Below the pieces are notes generated by a model. It had not been told where the DNA came from. It did no database searches and saw nothing but the letters and a program-made list of their open reading frames with translations. Positions 8,471 through 17,637 of a stretch of 64,000 bases of DNA are shown piece by piece (position 1 is the first letter of the stretch; each line of letters opens with the position of its first letter). The stretch is from the NCBI RefSeq assembly GCF_014262665.1, contig NZ_CP046883.1, positions 868,001 to 932,000 on the forward strand, written 5' to 3'. The position numbers were made by a program, and so were the translations under genes. Source of the stretch: Corynebacterium anserum. GTDB lineage: Bacteria > Actinomycetota > Actinomycetes > Mycobacteriales > Mycobacteriaceae.

Positions 8471-10668
8471 GGGTGCACCACCGTATTCACAGGGCGTTGG
8501 AGGATAACCACGCTACGTCCTTCTACCTTCAATGTGTCCTTCGGCGCATAGGTCTGTGCATTCTCCGGTACGCCGGTATCGAGATGGGTGTCTAAGACGA
8601 CAGTCCAATGACCTTCTTCGCCAGGTTCCACATGCATGACGGATTCTCGAACGGGCATGGTGAATTCGATCGGTTCGTGGTGCGCGTTGAAACACAGCAG
8701 GAAAGAATCATCGGTGATGGGTCTACCTTGACGGTCCGGCTCGGCGATCGCATTGCCATTAAGGTGCACCATCAGAGACTTTCCGAAGTGCTGAGACCAA
8801 TCGGCTTCGGTCATCAGGCGGGCGGAAGGGGTCAGCCACGCAATATCGCGATCAGCCACGTCTTCACCAAGCGGACCACCGGCTAGGAAACGCCGACGGC
8901 AGAACACCGGGTGTGCTTTACGCATTGCCAGCAAGTACCGGGTGAACGAGTACAAGTCCTCATCGATGTTGTCCCAGTCCATCCAAGCAATCTCGTTGTC
9001 TTGGCAGTAGACATTATTATTTCCCTCTTGGGTGCGGCCAATCTCATCACCGTGGGAGAGCATGGGCGTGCCTTGAGAGAGGATCAGTGTGGTGAGGAAA
9101 TTACGTCGCTGCTGGCGACGGAGGGAAATAATGGCCTCGTCTTGCGTCGGGCCTTCCACCCCACAGTTCCACGATCGGTTGTGAGACTCGCCATCGCGGT
9201 TATCTTCCCCATTTGCCGCATTGTGTTTCTCGTTGTAGCTGACCAGGTCATTGAGGGTAAAACCGTCATGGGCTGTGACGAAGTTAATGGAAGCAGTGGG
9301 GCGACGCCCATTGGCAGCGTAGAGATCAGACGAGCCAGTGAGACGCGAGGCGAATTCACCCAAAGTGGAGGGCTCGCCGCGCCAGAAGTCACGGACGGTA
9401 TCGCGGTATTTCCCATTCCACTCTTTCCACAAAGTAGGGAAGTTGCCTACCTGGTATCCGCCCTCGCCAACATCCCACGGTTCTGCAATGAGTTTGACTT
9501 GGCTGACAATCGGATCTTGCTGAACGAGGTCAAAGAATGCGGAGAGGCGATCCACATCATGAAATTCGCGAGCCAAGGTGGATGCGAGATCGAAACGGAA
9601 CCCGTCGATGTGCATTTCAGTGACCCAGTAGCGCAAGGAGTCCATGATCAGCTGCAACGTCTGGGGGTGGCGCACGTTGAGAGAGTTTCCCGTCCCCGTG
9701 TAGTCCATGTAGTGGGAGCGGTCTCCATCGACGAGACGATAGTAGGCTGCGTTATCGATGCCCCGGAAGTTATAGGTCGGGCCCATGTGGTTGCCTTCGG
9801 ACGTATGGTTATAAACCACGTCGAGAATGACTTCGAGACCAGCGTCGTGGAAATTGTGGACCATCTGCTTGAATTCGGCCACCGTGCCTTCGGCTGAGTT
9901 CGACGCAGCATAGTCCCGATGAGGAGCCATGAACCCGAGAGTGTTGTAGCCCCAGTAGTTGCGTAAACCCAGCTCACGTAGACGGTCGTCGTGGACGAAT
10001 TGGTGGACGGGCATTAGTTCCACGGATGTTACGCCGAGGTCCTTGAGATAATCGATGACGGCGTGGTGACCGAGTCCTGCGTAGGTACCGCGCAAGTGTT
10101 CGGGGACGCCAGGGAGGGTGGCGGTCATTCCCTTGACATGCGTTTCATAGATAACCGTTTTGTGGTTCTCAATGTTGGGACGGCGGTCATTGGACCAGTC
10201 AAAATATGGGTTGATGACCACTGATCGCATCGTGTGGGGAGCGGAGTCCTCCTCGTTGCGCTGGGAAGGGTTGTTGAGGTCGTAATTAAACAGCGAGGGG
10301 TGGCCGTCGAATTCACCGTCGAAGGACTTGCCATAAGGGTCCATGAGTAATTTTGACGGGTCGCATCGGTGACCATTGTCTGGGTCCCAGGGGCCATGTA
10401 TGCGGTAACCATAACGCTGACCTGGCACGATACCCGGCAGGTAGCAGTGCCAAATATGCATATCCACTTCTTCGAGGGATATGCGGGTTTCCATTCCACG
10501 TTGGTCGAAAAGGCATAGTTCTACCTTGTCGGCCACTTCCGAGAAGATGGCAAAGTTGGTGCCGTTGCCATCAAATGTTGCGCCGAGGGGGTACGCCTCT
10601 CCGGGCCAGACGAGCAAAGGAGCTCCAGGCGCGCGCAAACCACTCTTATCAGCCAAGCCAAAAGACAT
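8467..10668 (-). CDS. glgX: Glycogen debranching enzyme GlgX
   Basis: GlgX hydrolyses alpha-1,6 branches of phosphorylase-limited glycogen and provides linear maltodextrins for TreY/TreZ. The 733-residue chain has an N-terminal CBM48 domain (about 22-120) and a GH13_11 barrel. EVILDVVYNHT is at 279-289, the nucleophile is Asp360 in DGFRFDLAS, the acid/base is Glu396 in LIAEPWD, and the third acid is Asp468 in TAHDGF. QGTPMLSHGDEIGRTQ is also typical of the subfamily. The ATG at 10668 has TAGACT eight bases upstream, overlapping the stop of the TetR gene. It is followed by the overlapping BRCT gene. Confidence 0.96.
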   Translation of the reverse strand: MSFGLADKSGLRAPGAPLLVWPGEAYPLGATFDGNGTNFAIFSEVADKVELCLFDQRGMETRISLEEVDMHIWHCYLPGIVPGQRYGYRIHGPWDPDNGHRCDPSKLLMDPYGKSFDGEFDGHPSLFNYDLNNPSQRNEEDSAPHTMRSVVINPYFDWSNDRRPNIENHKTVIYETHVKGMTATLPGVPEHLRGTYAGLGHHAVIDYLKDLGVTSVELMPVHQFVHDDRLRELGLRNYWGYNTLGFMAPHRDYAASNSAEGTVAEFKQMVHNFHDAGLEVILDVVYNHTSEGNHMGPTYNFRGIDNAAYYRLVDGDRSHYMDYTGTGNSLNVRHPQTLQLIMDSLRYWVTEMHIDGFRFDLASTLAREFHDVDRLSAFFDLVQQDPIVSQVKLIAEPWDVGEGGYQVGNFPTLWKEWNGKYRDTVRDFWRGEPSTLGEFASRLTGSSDLYAANGRRPTASINFVTAHDGFTLNDLVSYNEKHNAANGEDNRDGESHNRSWNCGVEGPTQDEAIISLRRQQRRNFLTTLILSQGTPMLSHGDEIGRTQEGNNNVYCQDNEIAWMDWDNIDEDLYSFTRYLLAMRKAHPVFCRRRFLAGGPLGEDVADRDIAWLTPSARLMTEADWSQHFGKSLMVHLNGNAIAEPDRQGRPITDDSFLLCFNAHHEPIEFTMPVRESVMHVEPGEEGHWTVVLDTHLDTGVPENAQTYAPKDTLKVEGRSVVILQRPVNTVVHP

Positions 10669-10679
10669 AGTTATAAAGT

Positions 10680-11186
10680 CTACCGATTATCTTCTTGCAG
10701 CAACATTGCGACACCGTGGCGAATATCCACACTCACTAGCTCATTTTCATCCTGTTTGCCCAGTGCTAGTGCCACATTTTCCTTAGCTTGGAAATCTAGA
10801 GCGGCCCCGAATACGTAGTGGTAGAGAATTTGCCCCTTATGAGGGGCAAGGCAATCCAATTCGGCCACAATATCGCGCTCCACAGTGTGTGAAGCTATCG
10901 CGGTCAGAGTGATGTCAGCTCCGTCACGCAGCGTGGTGAGTGCCTCGTAGAGTGCTACGCAGTATTCTTGCGCCTGTACATCGGCACTGTCCGGGGTAGG
11001 AACGGCGTTCAACAGCTGCAGGGCAATAGCACCCAATAGATCTTGTTTGCTGGGGTAATGCCAGTACAAGGCGCCTGGAGCGACGTCGAGTGTGCGGGCA
11101 AGTCTGCGCATGGTGAGGTCGCCGAGGCCGTAATCGGAAAGGATTTCGGTGGCCTTGTCCAAGATGATCTGGGTGTTGAGCTGCAC
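10680..11186 (-). CDS. TetR-family transcriptional regulator
   Basis: A 168-residue repressor-type protein. The N-terminal helix-turn-helix is clear: ATEILSDYGLGDLTMRRLAR, then DVAPGALYWHYPSKQDLL (about 11-52). The C-terminal ligand-binding half is helical, with no recognisable ligand signature. The GTG start at 11186 is 24 bp from the ATG of the divergent lipoprotein gene, and its -10 TACCCT overlaps that gene's -10. It therefore probably controls itself and the lipoprotein/membrane pair. It lies 11 bp upstream of glgX on the same strand, so read-through into glgX is possible. Confidence 0.88.
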   Translation of the reverse strand: MQLNTQIILDKATEILSDYGLGDLTMRRLARTLDVAPGALYWHYPSKQDLLGAIALQLLNAVPTPDSADVQAQEYCVALYEALTTLRDGADITLTAIASHTVERDIVAELDCLAPHKGQILYHYVFGAALDFQAKENVALALGKQDENELVSVDIRHGVAMLLQEDNR

Positions 11187-11193
11187 GCCTTAC

Positions 11194-11203
11194 AGGGTAG
11201 TCT
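11194..11203. promoter_or_regulatory. Overlapping divergent -10 elements (TetR gene / lipoprotein gene)
   Basis: TACCCT on the minus strand (11199-11194) lies 7 nt before the TetR GTG. TAGTCT on the plus strand (11198-11203) lies 7 nt before the lipoprotein ATG. The hexamers share two bases, so polymerase cannot bind both at once, and a repressor bound here would block both genes. Confidence 0.45.
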
Positions 11204-11210
11204 GCAAAAC

Positions 11211-11807
11211 ATGAAGTATCGCAAGATTCTCATGGCAGCCATGATCATGGCTCCACTCGCATTGAGCGCCTGCGGGTCCGACGAAAAAAGTGCGGACAGT
11301 TCTGCTGACAAGAATTCAGCTTCAGCTGTTTCGGCAAGCAACTCTGCGACGGCCACAACTGAGCAACCGCAGTCTTCGACCGAAGCCCAGAAAGGGAATT
11401 CTGCGTCGGAGGGGAGCAGCAGCCCCCTGCCGCCTGAAGCCACCGCAGCGCCAGTGCCTAGTCACGAGGGCAGTGATCAGCAGCAGATCGAGTCCCTCGT
11501 CAACGGCATGAATGTCGGCGATAACATGTCTGCGCGTTTCCACTATGTGGCCGACAATTACTGCGAGGCTTACCTTGAGCCGCGCGGCGGCGCTGCAGGT
11601 TTCCGTGCCCAGGCGGATTCCTTCGTGATCAACGGAAAACCGGTAACTGTCAGTGAGACCGGACAGGAGATCCCTACCGTTAAGGGCGTGACGAATGTCA
11701 AGGTCGACGGGGATAAAGCGACGGGCGATATTCAAAGCTCACAGGGGTCGTACCCAATGCAATTCACCCGTGAGGGTGGAGCGTGGAAGATCTGCCCGAG
11801 TTCGTAA
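11211..11807 (+). CDS. Putative secreted lipoprotein
   Basis: A 198-residue protein with a signal sequence, MKYRKILMAAMIMAPLALSA, directly followed by the lipobox Cys (LSAC, Cys21). About 70 residues rich in Ser/Ala/Glu/Gln make a disordered linker. The C-terminal part has aromatic strand-like segments (FHYVADNYCEAYLEPRGG) and ends FTREGGAWKICPSS. This resembles small NTF2/DUF-type extracellular domains, but I cannot name the family. The ATG has TAGTCT 7 nt upstream and no ribosome site, consistent with a leaderless transcript. The next gene starts immediately after the stop. Confidence 0.75.
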   Translation: MKYRKILMAAMIMAPLALSACGSDEKSADSSADKNSASAVSASNSATATTEQPQSSTEAQKGNSASEGSSSPLPPEATAAPVPSHEGSDQQQIESLVNGMNVGDNMSARFHYVADNYCEAYLEPRGGAAGFRAQADSFVINGKPVTVSETGQEIPTVKGVTNVKVDGDKATGDIQSSQGSYPMQFTREGGAWKICPSS

Positions 11808-12329
11808 ATGAAAACTCGGGTACGTAGCCGCCTGCAATCCCTTCCACAAGGGGTGGCAGATGCGGCGTTGTTCTTTGTGGTCACCGTGGTCGTATTCACC
11901 GTAGCTGGCGCGTTGTGGGGTGCGTTGTATCCCACCACCCAGGTGCGGATTTCTGCTGATGCGGGAGCGGAAATCGTTCCGGAGACTGTGGACGCTGGAT
12001 TTCAAGCCTATGCCTGGTACATCGTGGGTTCGGTGGTTCTGGGCTTTGCTCTTGCGAGGTGGGCGTACACTACGCTGCGTAGGGGAGTAACCCAGCTGCT
12101 GTGGCTGTTTTGTTGGGTTCTTTTTGGCGCGTGGTGGGCGATCCTCATAGGGGCGCGTGTTGTTGAGGCCGTGCATCCTATGGACCGATCGGTTACTCAG
12201 CCTGGCGATGTTTTCTACGTGGTTGATTTCATCTCTGCATGGCCGGTGGTATTGGTTGCGCCGACCATCGCTGTACTCTCGTACTGGATCGGTGCAGTCG
12301 TAGATGATCCGGATTCCTTTGAAAACTAA
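11808..12329 (+). CDS. Four-helix membrane protein
   Basis: A 173-residue protein with four predicted membrane helices at about 19-43, 68-87, 93-115 and 141-163. Between helices 1 and 2 is a loop of about 25 residues with [19 protein letters not shown], probably outside the cell. The layout resembles DUF2567-type actinobacterial membrane proteins, but I hold that only as a suggestion. The ATG follows the lipoprotein stop without a gap (TAAATG), so the two are almost certainly translated from one mRNA and may act together in the envelope. Confidence 0.7.
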   Translation: MKTRVRSRLQSLPQGVADAALFFVVTVVVFTVAGALWGALYPTTQVRISADAGAEIVPETVDAGFQAYAWYIVGSVVLGFALARWAYTTLRRGVTQLLWLFCWVLFGAWWAILIGARVVEAVHPMDRSVTQPGDVFYVVDFISAWPVVLVAPTIAVLSYWIGAVVDDPDSFEN

Positions 12330-12358
12330 AAGCTACTGCTGGGCTATTATTGCCGAGC

Positions 12359-13384
12359 ATGACCGATAGCTCTCTTCTTGAACAGATCCACAAGACTGAT
12401 GGTGTATGGACGGGTATTACCGCCGACAATCTCTGGGCGGACGAGGTGCGCCGTTTAGCCAGACGACGCAATGCAGTGATCCTCGCCCATAATTACGAGC
12501 TACCGGAGATCCAAGATATTGCCGATCATGTGGGCGACTCGTTGGCGCTCTCTCGCATCGCCTCAGAGACTGACGCTGACACCATCGTCTTCTGCGGTGT
12601 GCACTTTATGGCAGAAACCGCCAAGATCCTCAGTCCTGAAAAGACAGTGCTCATTCCAGACGCCAATGCAGGCTGTTCCTTGGCGGATTCCCTCACCGCC
12701 GAAGAGCTCACAGAATGGAAAGCTGAACATCCGGATGCACTGGTGGTGAGCTATGTCAACACCACCGCAGCTGTAAAAGCTCTCACGGATGTGTGCTGCA
12801 CTAGTTCCAATGCAGTAGATGTGGTCAATGCCCTGCCTAAGGATAAAGAGATACTTTTTGGGCCGGACCAGTTCCTCGGGGCACATGTGCGTCGCGAAAC
12901 GGGACGGGACAACATCCATGTCTGGTCCGGCGAGTGTCACGTTCATGCGGGCATCTCTGGGCCGTCGCTCACTGAGCAAGTCCACTCCCACCCAGGGGCG
13001 GACCTATTCATTCACCCCGAATGCGGTTGTGCAAACTCCGCGATTTATCTCGCTGGGGAGGGGACAGTTCCCGAGGAACGCGTGCATATGCTTTCCACAG
13101 GAGAGATGATTAGCCACGCCAAAACCACCCGGCAATCTACCGTTTTGGTTGCGACGGAAGTGGGGATGCTCCATCAGTTGCGTCGAGCCAACCCAGGCGT
13201 GGACTTCAAGGCCGTCAATGATCGCGCTGCGTGCCCATACATGAAAATGATTACTCCAGCGGCACTTCTCAGGTGCTTGGCCCTGGGACAGGACGAGGTG
13301 ACTGTCGACGAACACACCGCTATTGCCGCCCGGCAGGCCGTAGAGCGAATGATTGCTATTGGCAACCCAGGTAGCGGCGAGTGA
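12359..13384 (+). CDS. nadA: Quinolinate synthase NadA
   Basis: NadA condenses iminoaspartate with dihydroxyacetone phosphate to quinolinate, an early step of de novo NAD synthesis, using a 4Fe-4S cluster. The three triplicated-domain motifs are present: [17 protein letters not shown], then [10 protein letters not shown] (cluster Cys about 147), HPECGC (Cys222/224) and [10 protein letters not shown] (Cys292). The 341-residue length fits the family. I start at ATG 12359, with TATTAT eight bases before it; a TTG at 12350 is in frame but lies inside that hexamer. nadC follows 13 bp downstream. No nadB or nadS lies next to it. Confidence 0.95.
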   Translation: MTDSSLLEQIHKTDGVWTGITADNLWADEVRRLARRRNAVILAHNYELPEIQDIADHVGDSLALSRIASETDADTIVFCGVHFMAETAKILSPEKTVLIPDANAGCSLADSLTAEELTEWKAEHPDALVVSYVNTTAAVKALTDVCCTSSNAVDVVNALPKDKEILFGPDQFLGAHVRRETGRDNIHVWSGECHVHAGISGPSLTEQVHSHPGADLFIHPECGCANSAIYLAGEGTVPEERVHMLSTGEMISHAKTTRQSTVLVATEVGMLHQLRRANPGVDFKAVNDRAACPYMKMITPAALLRCLALGQDEVTVDEHTAIAARQAVERMIAIGNPGSGE

Positions 13385-13397
13385 TTGAGAGCCACCG

Positions 13398-14297
13398 ATG
13401 GTAACCTCTTATCCTTTTCCCATTCCCGAAGCTCTGACAAATCCGCGCTTGATTCGCCAACATTTCGCACGTATGGCGCGAGCCGGTCTCGAAGAAGACC
13501 TAGGATACGGCCCTGATCTCACGACCCTCTCGACCATCTCGCAAGGAGAAATAGGACGGCGTGTCGTGCGTTCCCGGGATGCGGGTGTGCTTTCTGGGCT
13601 CGACGCCGTTACTGTCCTCCTAGAGGTCGCCTCCGAGCCAGAGTGGAATCTCGAGGGCAGGGTGGAGTTTCGCCCCTGTCTCAACAACGGCGATCGTGTA
13701 GATCCAGGTACGGCAGTGGCCGTTCTGGAAGGGGACCTACGGGTGATGCTGCAGGTGGAACGGACCATCCTCAATATTTTGTCGCATGCGTGCGGTATTG
13801 CCACTCACACCGCGCAATGGGTAGCTCAGATGCCTGAAGGGGTGGCTGTGCGTGATTCCCGCAAGACCCTGCCAGGTTTACGGATGCTGCAAAAACGTGC
13901 GGTAATTCACGGTGGCGGGACTCCGCACCGCTGGGCATTGGGTGACCAAGTGATGGTGAAAGACAACCATGTGGGCTCCAGCGAGGGTGGTGTACTGGCG
14001 GCGTACGAACTGGTCAAAGACGTACCACACTGGGTCGAAATAGAGGTCGATACCCTTGAGCAGCTTAGGCAACTGTTACAGCAGAAACCCACGCAAATTT
14101 TGCTGGATAACTTCACTGTGAAAGACACCTGTACGGCTGTCGACATGCGTGACGAGTTGAGTCCAGAGACCTTGTTGGAATCTTCCGGGGGGATCACGTA
14201 TGACTCGGCTGCCATGTACGGCGCAACGGGTGTTGATTCGATAGCCGTGGGAGCACTCACCCATAGCGTGCGGGTGCTGGATCTCGGCCTCGATTGA
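13398..14297 (+). CDS. nadC: Nicotinate-nucleotide pyrophosphorylase (carboxylating) NadC
   Basis: NadC converts quinolinate and PRPP to nicotinate mononucleotide, releasing CO2 and pyrophosphate. The 299-residue sequence shows RTILNILSHACGIAT, the active-site RDSRKTLPGLR (about 150-160), PHRWALGDQVMVKDNH and the C-terminal SSGGITYDSAAMYGATGVD phosphate-binding strands. The ATG at 13398 lies 13 bp after the nadA stop, with only a weak GAGAG-like ribosome site, so it is probably translated from the nadA mRNA. It converges on the TPR gene, whose stop is 50 bp away. Confidence 0.95.
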   Translation: MVTSYPFPIPEALTNPRLIRQHFARMARAGLEEDLGYGPDLTTLSTISQGEIGRRVVRSRDAGVLSGLDAVTVLLEVASEPEWNLEGRVEFRPCLNNGDRVDPGTAVAVLEGDLRVMLQVERTILNILSHACGIATHTAQWVAQMPEGVAVRDSRKTLPGLRMLQKRAVIHGGGTPHRWALGDQVMVKDNHVGSSEGGVLAAYELVKDVPHWVEIEVDTLEQLRQLLQQKPTQILLDNFTVKDTCTAVDMRDELSPETLLESSGGITYDSAAMYGATGVDSIAVGALTHSVRVLDLGLD

Positions 14298-14347
14298 TGA
14301 ATTGTGGGCTTGCTGAGACTTGTCCTCAAAATCTTCCCGCGCGTGAA

Positions 14348-16207
14348 TCACTGAGCACGGCGGAAATCGAGGATATAGCGGTAATGGTTAATCAATTCGT
14401 TGATGACTGGGTCGAAGTCTTCATCGACGTTATGTAACCACACGTCGAGGTCGGGAAGGCATGCTGTGGCGCGGTTAATGGCCTTATCAGCGTCATCGGG
14501 AAGGCGTAGTGCAATGAGGCCGCCCGCCATGGTTAGCCACGCACTAGCCTCCTTGATCGGATCTGACGCTCTGCGAAATAGCTCAGCTGCGCGACGGGAA
14601 TGTGCGACGACCTCCCGTTCATTGAGGACGACATGGGTCATTGTGAGATTCCACTCCGCCCGGTTCCACACGAGAGTCTCTTCGTCGGCATGCCTGGATT
14701 GGTATTGGTGTGACGCTGCTTTATCCAGTAATTCATACGCCCGTGACATGAGAGAATGAGCTTCCTCGAACTCCATGCTCTCAGCCACAGCGACGGATTG
14801 CAGGATGTGGGAGGCGCTAATCAACTCGCCACACTGTTCATAAAGGGCTGCGCGTCGCAGTTGAATAGTCAGGACTTCCTCATCCAAACCGAGTTCCAGA
14901 CCGGCAAACGTGGCGATGGTGTAACAGGTAATTGTCCGTTGAACGTCAGGAGTGAGCTCAGACCACTCCGCAATGGAGCGAGCATTGTCCCATGCCTCCT
15001 GGTGCAAACCAGCCATGAAAGCGGCCTGAGCGAGCATTGCGCGCATATTCAGGAGGGCAGGGCAGATTGGAATGCCTTCAGTCGCATCGAGCATGCGGGA
15101 GGCCAAAGACCATGTCTCGCCTTCCTTTCCGAGGCTGGAGAGCATCCGGCACGCCAGTTCTGCCCTTTCGAGTGCCATGACCGGGGCGCCCATAGCGAGT
15201 GCGAGTTCTGCGCATTCACCCCAATGGACAGCGACTTGTTCTTCGAGTCGCTGAGCGTCGTGCTGCGGCGTGGCGTCGAAGTGTTCTGATAGTTGTTCTT
15301 TCTCCGCAACATCGAGAAGGTCGAGCATGGCAAAGTGGCCGAGCATGAAATGGGCTTCGTATTTTGGCGCTACTGTCTCGGCGACCCGGAGGACGTCGAG
15401 AGCGATGTCCCGTGCCCTGTCCTTGCGGCCACAACTCCAGTGTTCCTGTGCGAACCAGAGCATCTCTTCTGTGGAGCTTGCAGGGTTCCGCCCGAAGCGA
15501 TGAACCATCGAGCGGAAGAAATCCCGAAGAGCGCTGACATCGATTGCTGCGTACGGGGTGTGGCGAGACCCAGAATCACTGGGGGTGTGGTGAGAGACAG
15601 AATCCTGGGCTCTGTGCTGAGACTGAGAAGGACCGTGGAGGGGGGATTCTGCTCCCGGTGAGTTCTTTGTGGGGGAGGGGATCCGTGAAGGATCTGCAGC
15701 AATGTTTGAAGCTACGGTGTGAGCCGTAGTTGCAGCGGTGGTCAATGCCGTCGCTTGCTGCTTTGACACCGAGCGCCACGTTAACTTTGGGTCTTCGGCA
15801 ATAGTGAGGGAATCGTTATCTGGCCGCCATTGGCTGAAGCGTTCGGCTATATCGGAGAGAAGTTGTGCTGCCTCCGGCAAGTGATAGACCGCGTGCTCGG
15901 ATTGATTGAGAGCCTGGTAGGCCAAATGAGCCGCAGCAACCAAGGCGACGTCGTGCTTTCCGTTGCTCTTCGCCCACTCTTCCAATGCCTGTAGAGCCAA
16001 GACAGCCTCGTCGCTGAGGCCCAACCAATCGGCGGCTGCAGCGCGGACGCTATAGAATTCCCCTCGATAGTCGGACGGAATTTCGGATTCATCGACCAGC
16101 CAGAATTCCCGTGCATAGTTGTTGATTAGCTCCCAACTCAAACGGGTATCTCCGGCGGCTGCGGCAGCTGCGGAATCTCTCAAAAGAGAATCGATGGTTT
16201 GCGCCAT
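14348..16207 (-). CDS. Large TPR-like helical protein of unknown role
   Basis: A 619-residue soluble protein made of alanine- and leucine-rich helical pairs (for example VRAAAADWLGLSDEAVLALQ and HILQSVAVAESMEFEEAHSL) in the manner of tetratricopeptide repeats. A Ser/His/Pro-rich low-complexity linker at about 165-225 separates an N-terminal helical unit from a longer C-terminal array. No catalytic motif is visible. It is divergent from hisD by 98 bp; as I recall, C. glutamicum also carries an uncharacterised gene at this spot. The start ATG 16207 follows an AGCAGG that is a mediocre ribosome site. Function unknown; a scaffold role is only an inference. Confidence 0.72.
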   Translation of the reverse strand: MAQTIDSLLRDSAAAAAAGDTRLSWELINNYAREFWLVDESEIPSDYRGEFYSVRAAAADWLGLSDEAVLALQALEEWAKSNGKHDVALVAAAHLAYQALNQSEHAVYHLPEAAQLLSDIAERFSQWRPDNDSLTIAEDPKLTWRSVSKQQATALTTAATTAHTVASNIAADPSRIPSPTKNSPGAESPLHGPSQSQHRAQDSVSHHTPSDSGSRHTPYAAIDVSALRDFFRSMVHRFGRNPASSTEEMLWFAQEHWSCGRKDRARDIALDVLRVAETVAPKYEAHFMLGHFAMLDLLDVAEKEQLSEHFDATPQHDAQRLEEQVAVHWGECAELALAMGAPVMALERAELACRMLSSLGKEGETWSLASRMLDATEGIPICPALLNMRAMLAQAAFMAGLHQEAWDNARSIAEWSELTPDVQRTITCYTIATFAGLELGLDEEVLTIQLRRAALYEQCGELISASHILQSVAVAESMEFEEAHSLMSRAYELLDKAASHQYQSRHADEETLVWNRAEWNLTMTHVVLNEREVVAHSRRAAELFRRASDPIKEASAWLTMAGGLIALRLPDDADKAINRATACLPDLDVWLHNVDEDFDPVINELINHYRYILDFRRAQ

Positions 16208-16241
16208 AGACCTGCTGCACCGTCCTTTCTTCGTTGCTGGG

Positions 16242-16247
16242 TAGAAT
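16242..16247 (+). promoter_or_regulatory. Candidate -10 element for hisD
   Basis: TAGAAT lies in the 98-bp gap between the TPR gene and hisD and would give a leader of about 50 nt ending in the strong AGGAGG site before the hisD ATG. No good -35 box is visible. The leader is too short for a T-box or a classical attenuator. Confidence 0.35.
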
Positions 16248-16305
16248 CATGATCAAGCCTAGAAGAGCCACGTTAGTGGAAAAGCCTTGAGGAGGACGTA
16301 CACAC

Positions 16306-17622
16306 ATGCTTGCCCGGATTGATTTGCGAGGTCAGACTCCGACAACCTCCGAGCTCCGACATGTTCTCCCACGCGGCGGCACTGACGTTGATTCGGTCAT
16401 TCCTACGGTAGCGCCGGTTGTTCACGCTGTACGGGAACGTGGTGCCTCTGCGGCGCTGGATTACGGGGAGAAATTTGATGGTGTGGTTCCCCAGTCCGTT
16501 CGCGTGCCAAAAGCTCAGTTCGACGCAGCGCTGGACACCCTAGACCCGAGTGTCATAGAAGCGCTCACGGAATCGATTCGCCGCGTTCGTGCGTTTCACT
16601 CCACCCAGATTCCGAAGAATCACGATGTGGAACTTGCCCCGGGTGGTTGTGTTTCCGAACGGTGGGTGCCAGTGGAACGTGTGGGACTGTATGTTCCGGG
16701 CGGCAAGGCAGTATACCCGTCATCGGTGATTATGAATGTGGTTCCTGCTCAGGAAGCCGGAGTGCAATCTTTGGTCGTCGCTTCTCCTCCGCAGGATAAC
16801 GGCTGGCCACACCCAACGATTCTGGCGGCTTGTAGCCTGCTGGGTGTCGACGAAGTGTGGGCTGTGGGTGGAGCCCAGGCTGTGGCGCTGTTAGCTTACG
16901 GCGACGCAGCAGAAGATCTGGAGCCGGTCGACATGATAACCGGCCCCGGCAATATCTTCGTCACTGCCGCTAAGCGTCTAGTGCGTGGTGTGGTGGGCAT
17001 CGATTCGGAAGCGGGGCCGACCGAGATTGCAATTGTCGCCGATGAAACCGCCGACGCCGTAGAAGTAGCCTACGATCTCATCAGCCAGGCAGAACACGAT
17101 CCGATGGCGGCGTCTGTCCTCATCACAACATCCGAGGATCTGGCTGAGGCTGTAGAAAAGGAAGTATCCGAACGCTATCGCGTCACCCTCAATGCCGAGC
17201 GGGTTCGAGAAGCACTAGAGGGTGAGCAAAGTGGCGTCGTCCTCGTGGACGATATGCAGACAGCTATTGCAGCGGCCAATGCATACGCCGCTGAACACCT
17301 TGAGATCCATACCGACAAAGCGGAAGAAATCGCCACCCAGATCACTAACGCTGGCGCGATCTTCATCGGTCGTTACAGCCCAGTACCGCTCGGTGATTAC
17401 TCTGCGGGCTCTAACCATGTGCTTCCTACCTCGGGTTCAGCTCGCCATAGTTCCGGTCTATCCACCCACACCTTCCTCAAATCTATCCATGTGGTGAACT
17501 ACACCAAGGAAGCGCTGAAGGATATATCCCAGACCGTCATCACGCTGGCAGATGCAGAACACCTTCCAGCGCATGGTGAGGCAATCGCCGCCCGTTTTAA
17601 TGTTGAGAGTGAGAGAGACTAG
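16306..17622 (+). CDS. hisD: Histidinol dehydrogenase HisD
   Basis: HisD oxidises L-histidinol to histidine in two NAD-dependent steps, the last of the pathway. The 438-residue protein shows [33 protein letters not shown] (about 218-231), DSEAGPTEI, then SQAEHDPMA with a zinc ligand and the C-terminal [10 protein letters not shown]. Start ATG 16306 is well supported by TTGAGGAGG eleven bases upstream. It heads the his cluster, with hisC starting 15 bp downstream. Confidence 0.97.
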   Translation: MLARIDLRGQTPTTSELRHVLPRGGTDVDSVIPTVAPVVHAVRERGASAALDYGEKFDGVVPQSVRVPKAQFDAALDTLDPSVIEALTESIRRVRAFHSTQIPKNHDVELAPGGCVSERWVPVERVGLYVPGGKAVYPSSVIMNVVPAQEAGVQSLVVASPPQDNGWPHPTILAACSLLGVDEVWAVGGAQAVALLAYGDAAEDLEPVDMITGPGNIFVTAAKRLVRGVVGIDSEAGPTEIAIVADETADAVEVAYDLISQAEHDPMAASVLITTSEDLAEAVEKEVSERYRVTLNAERVREALEGEQSGVVLVDDMQTAIAAANAYAAEHLEIHTDKAEEIATQITNAGAIFIGRYSPVPLGDYSAGSNHVLPTSGSARHSSGLSTHTFLKSIHVVNYTKEALKDISQTVITLADAEHLPAHGEAIAARFNVESERD

Positions 17623-17637
17623 AGGGGACACGATACT

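Noticed and set aside
8911-9897. Long open frame (about 330 codons) on the plus strand opposite glgX
   Set aside because: It lies fully in the antisense of a well-supported gene, has no recognisable domain and no start signal; it is a shadow of glgX codon bias.
16208-16305. T-box or attenuator before hisD
   Set aside because: The gap to the divergent gene is only 98 bp, too short for a T-box, and I see no His-codon leader peptide.
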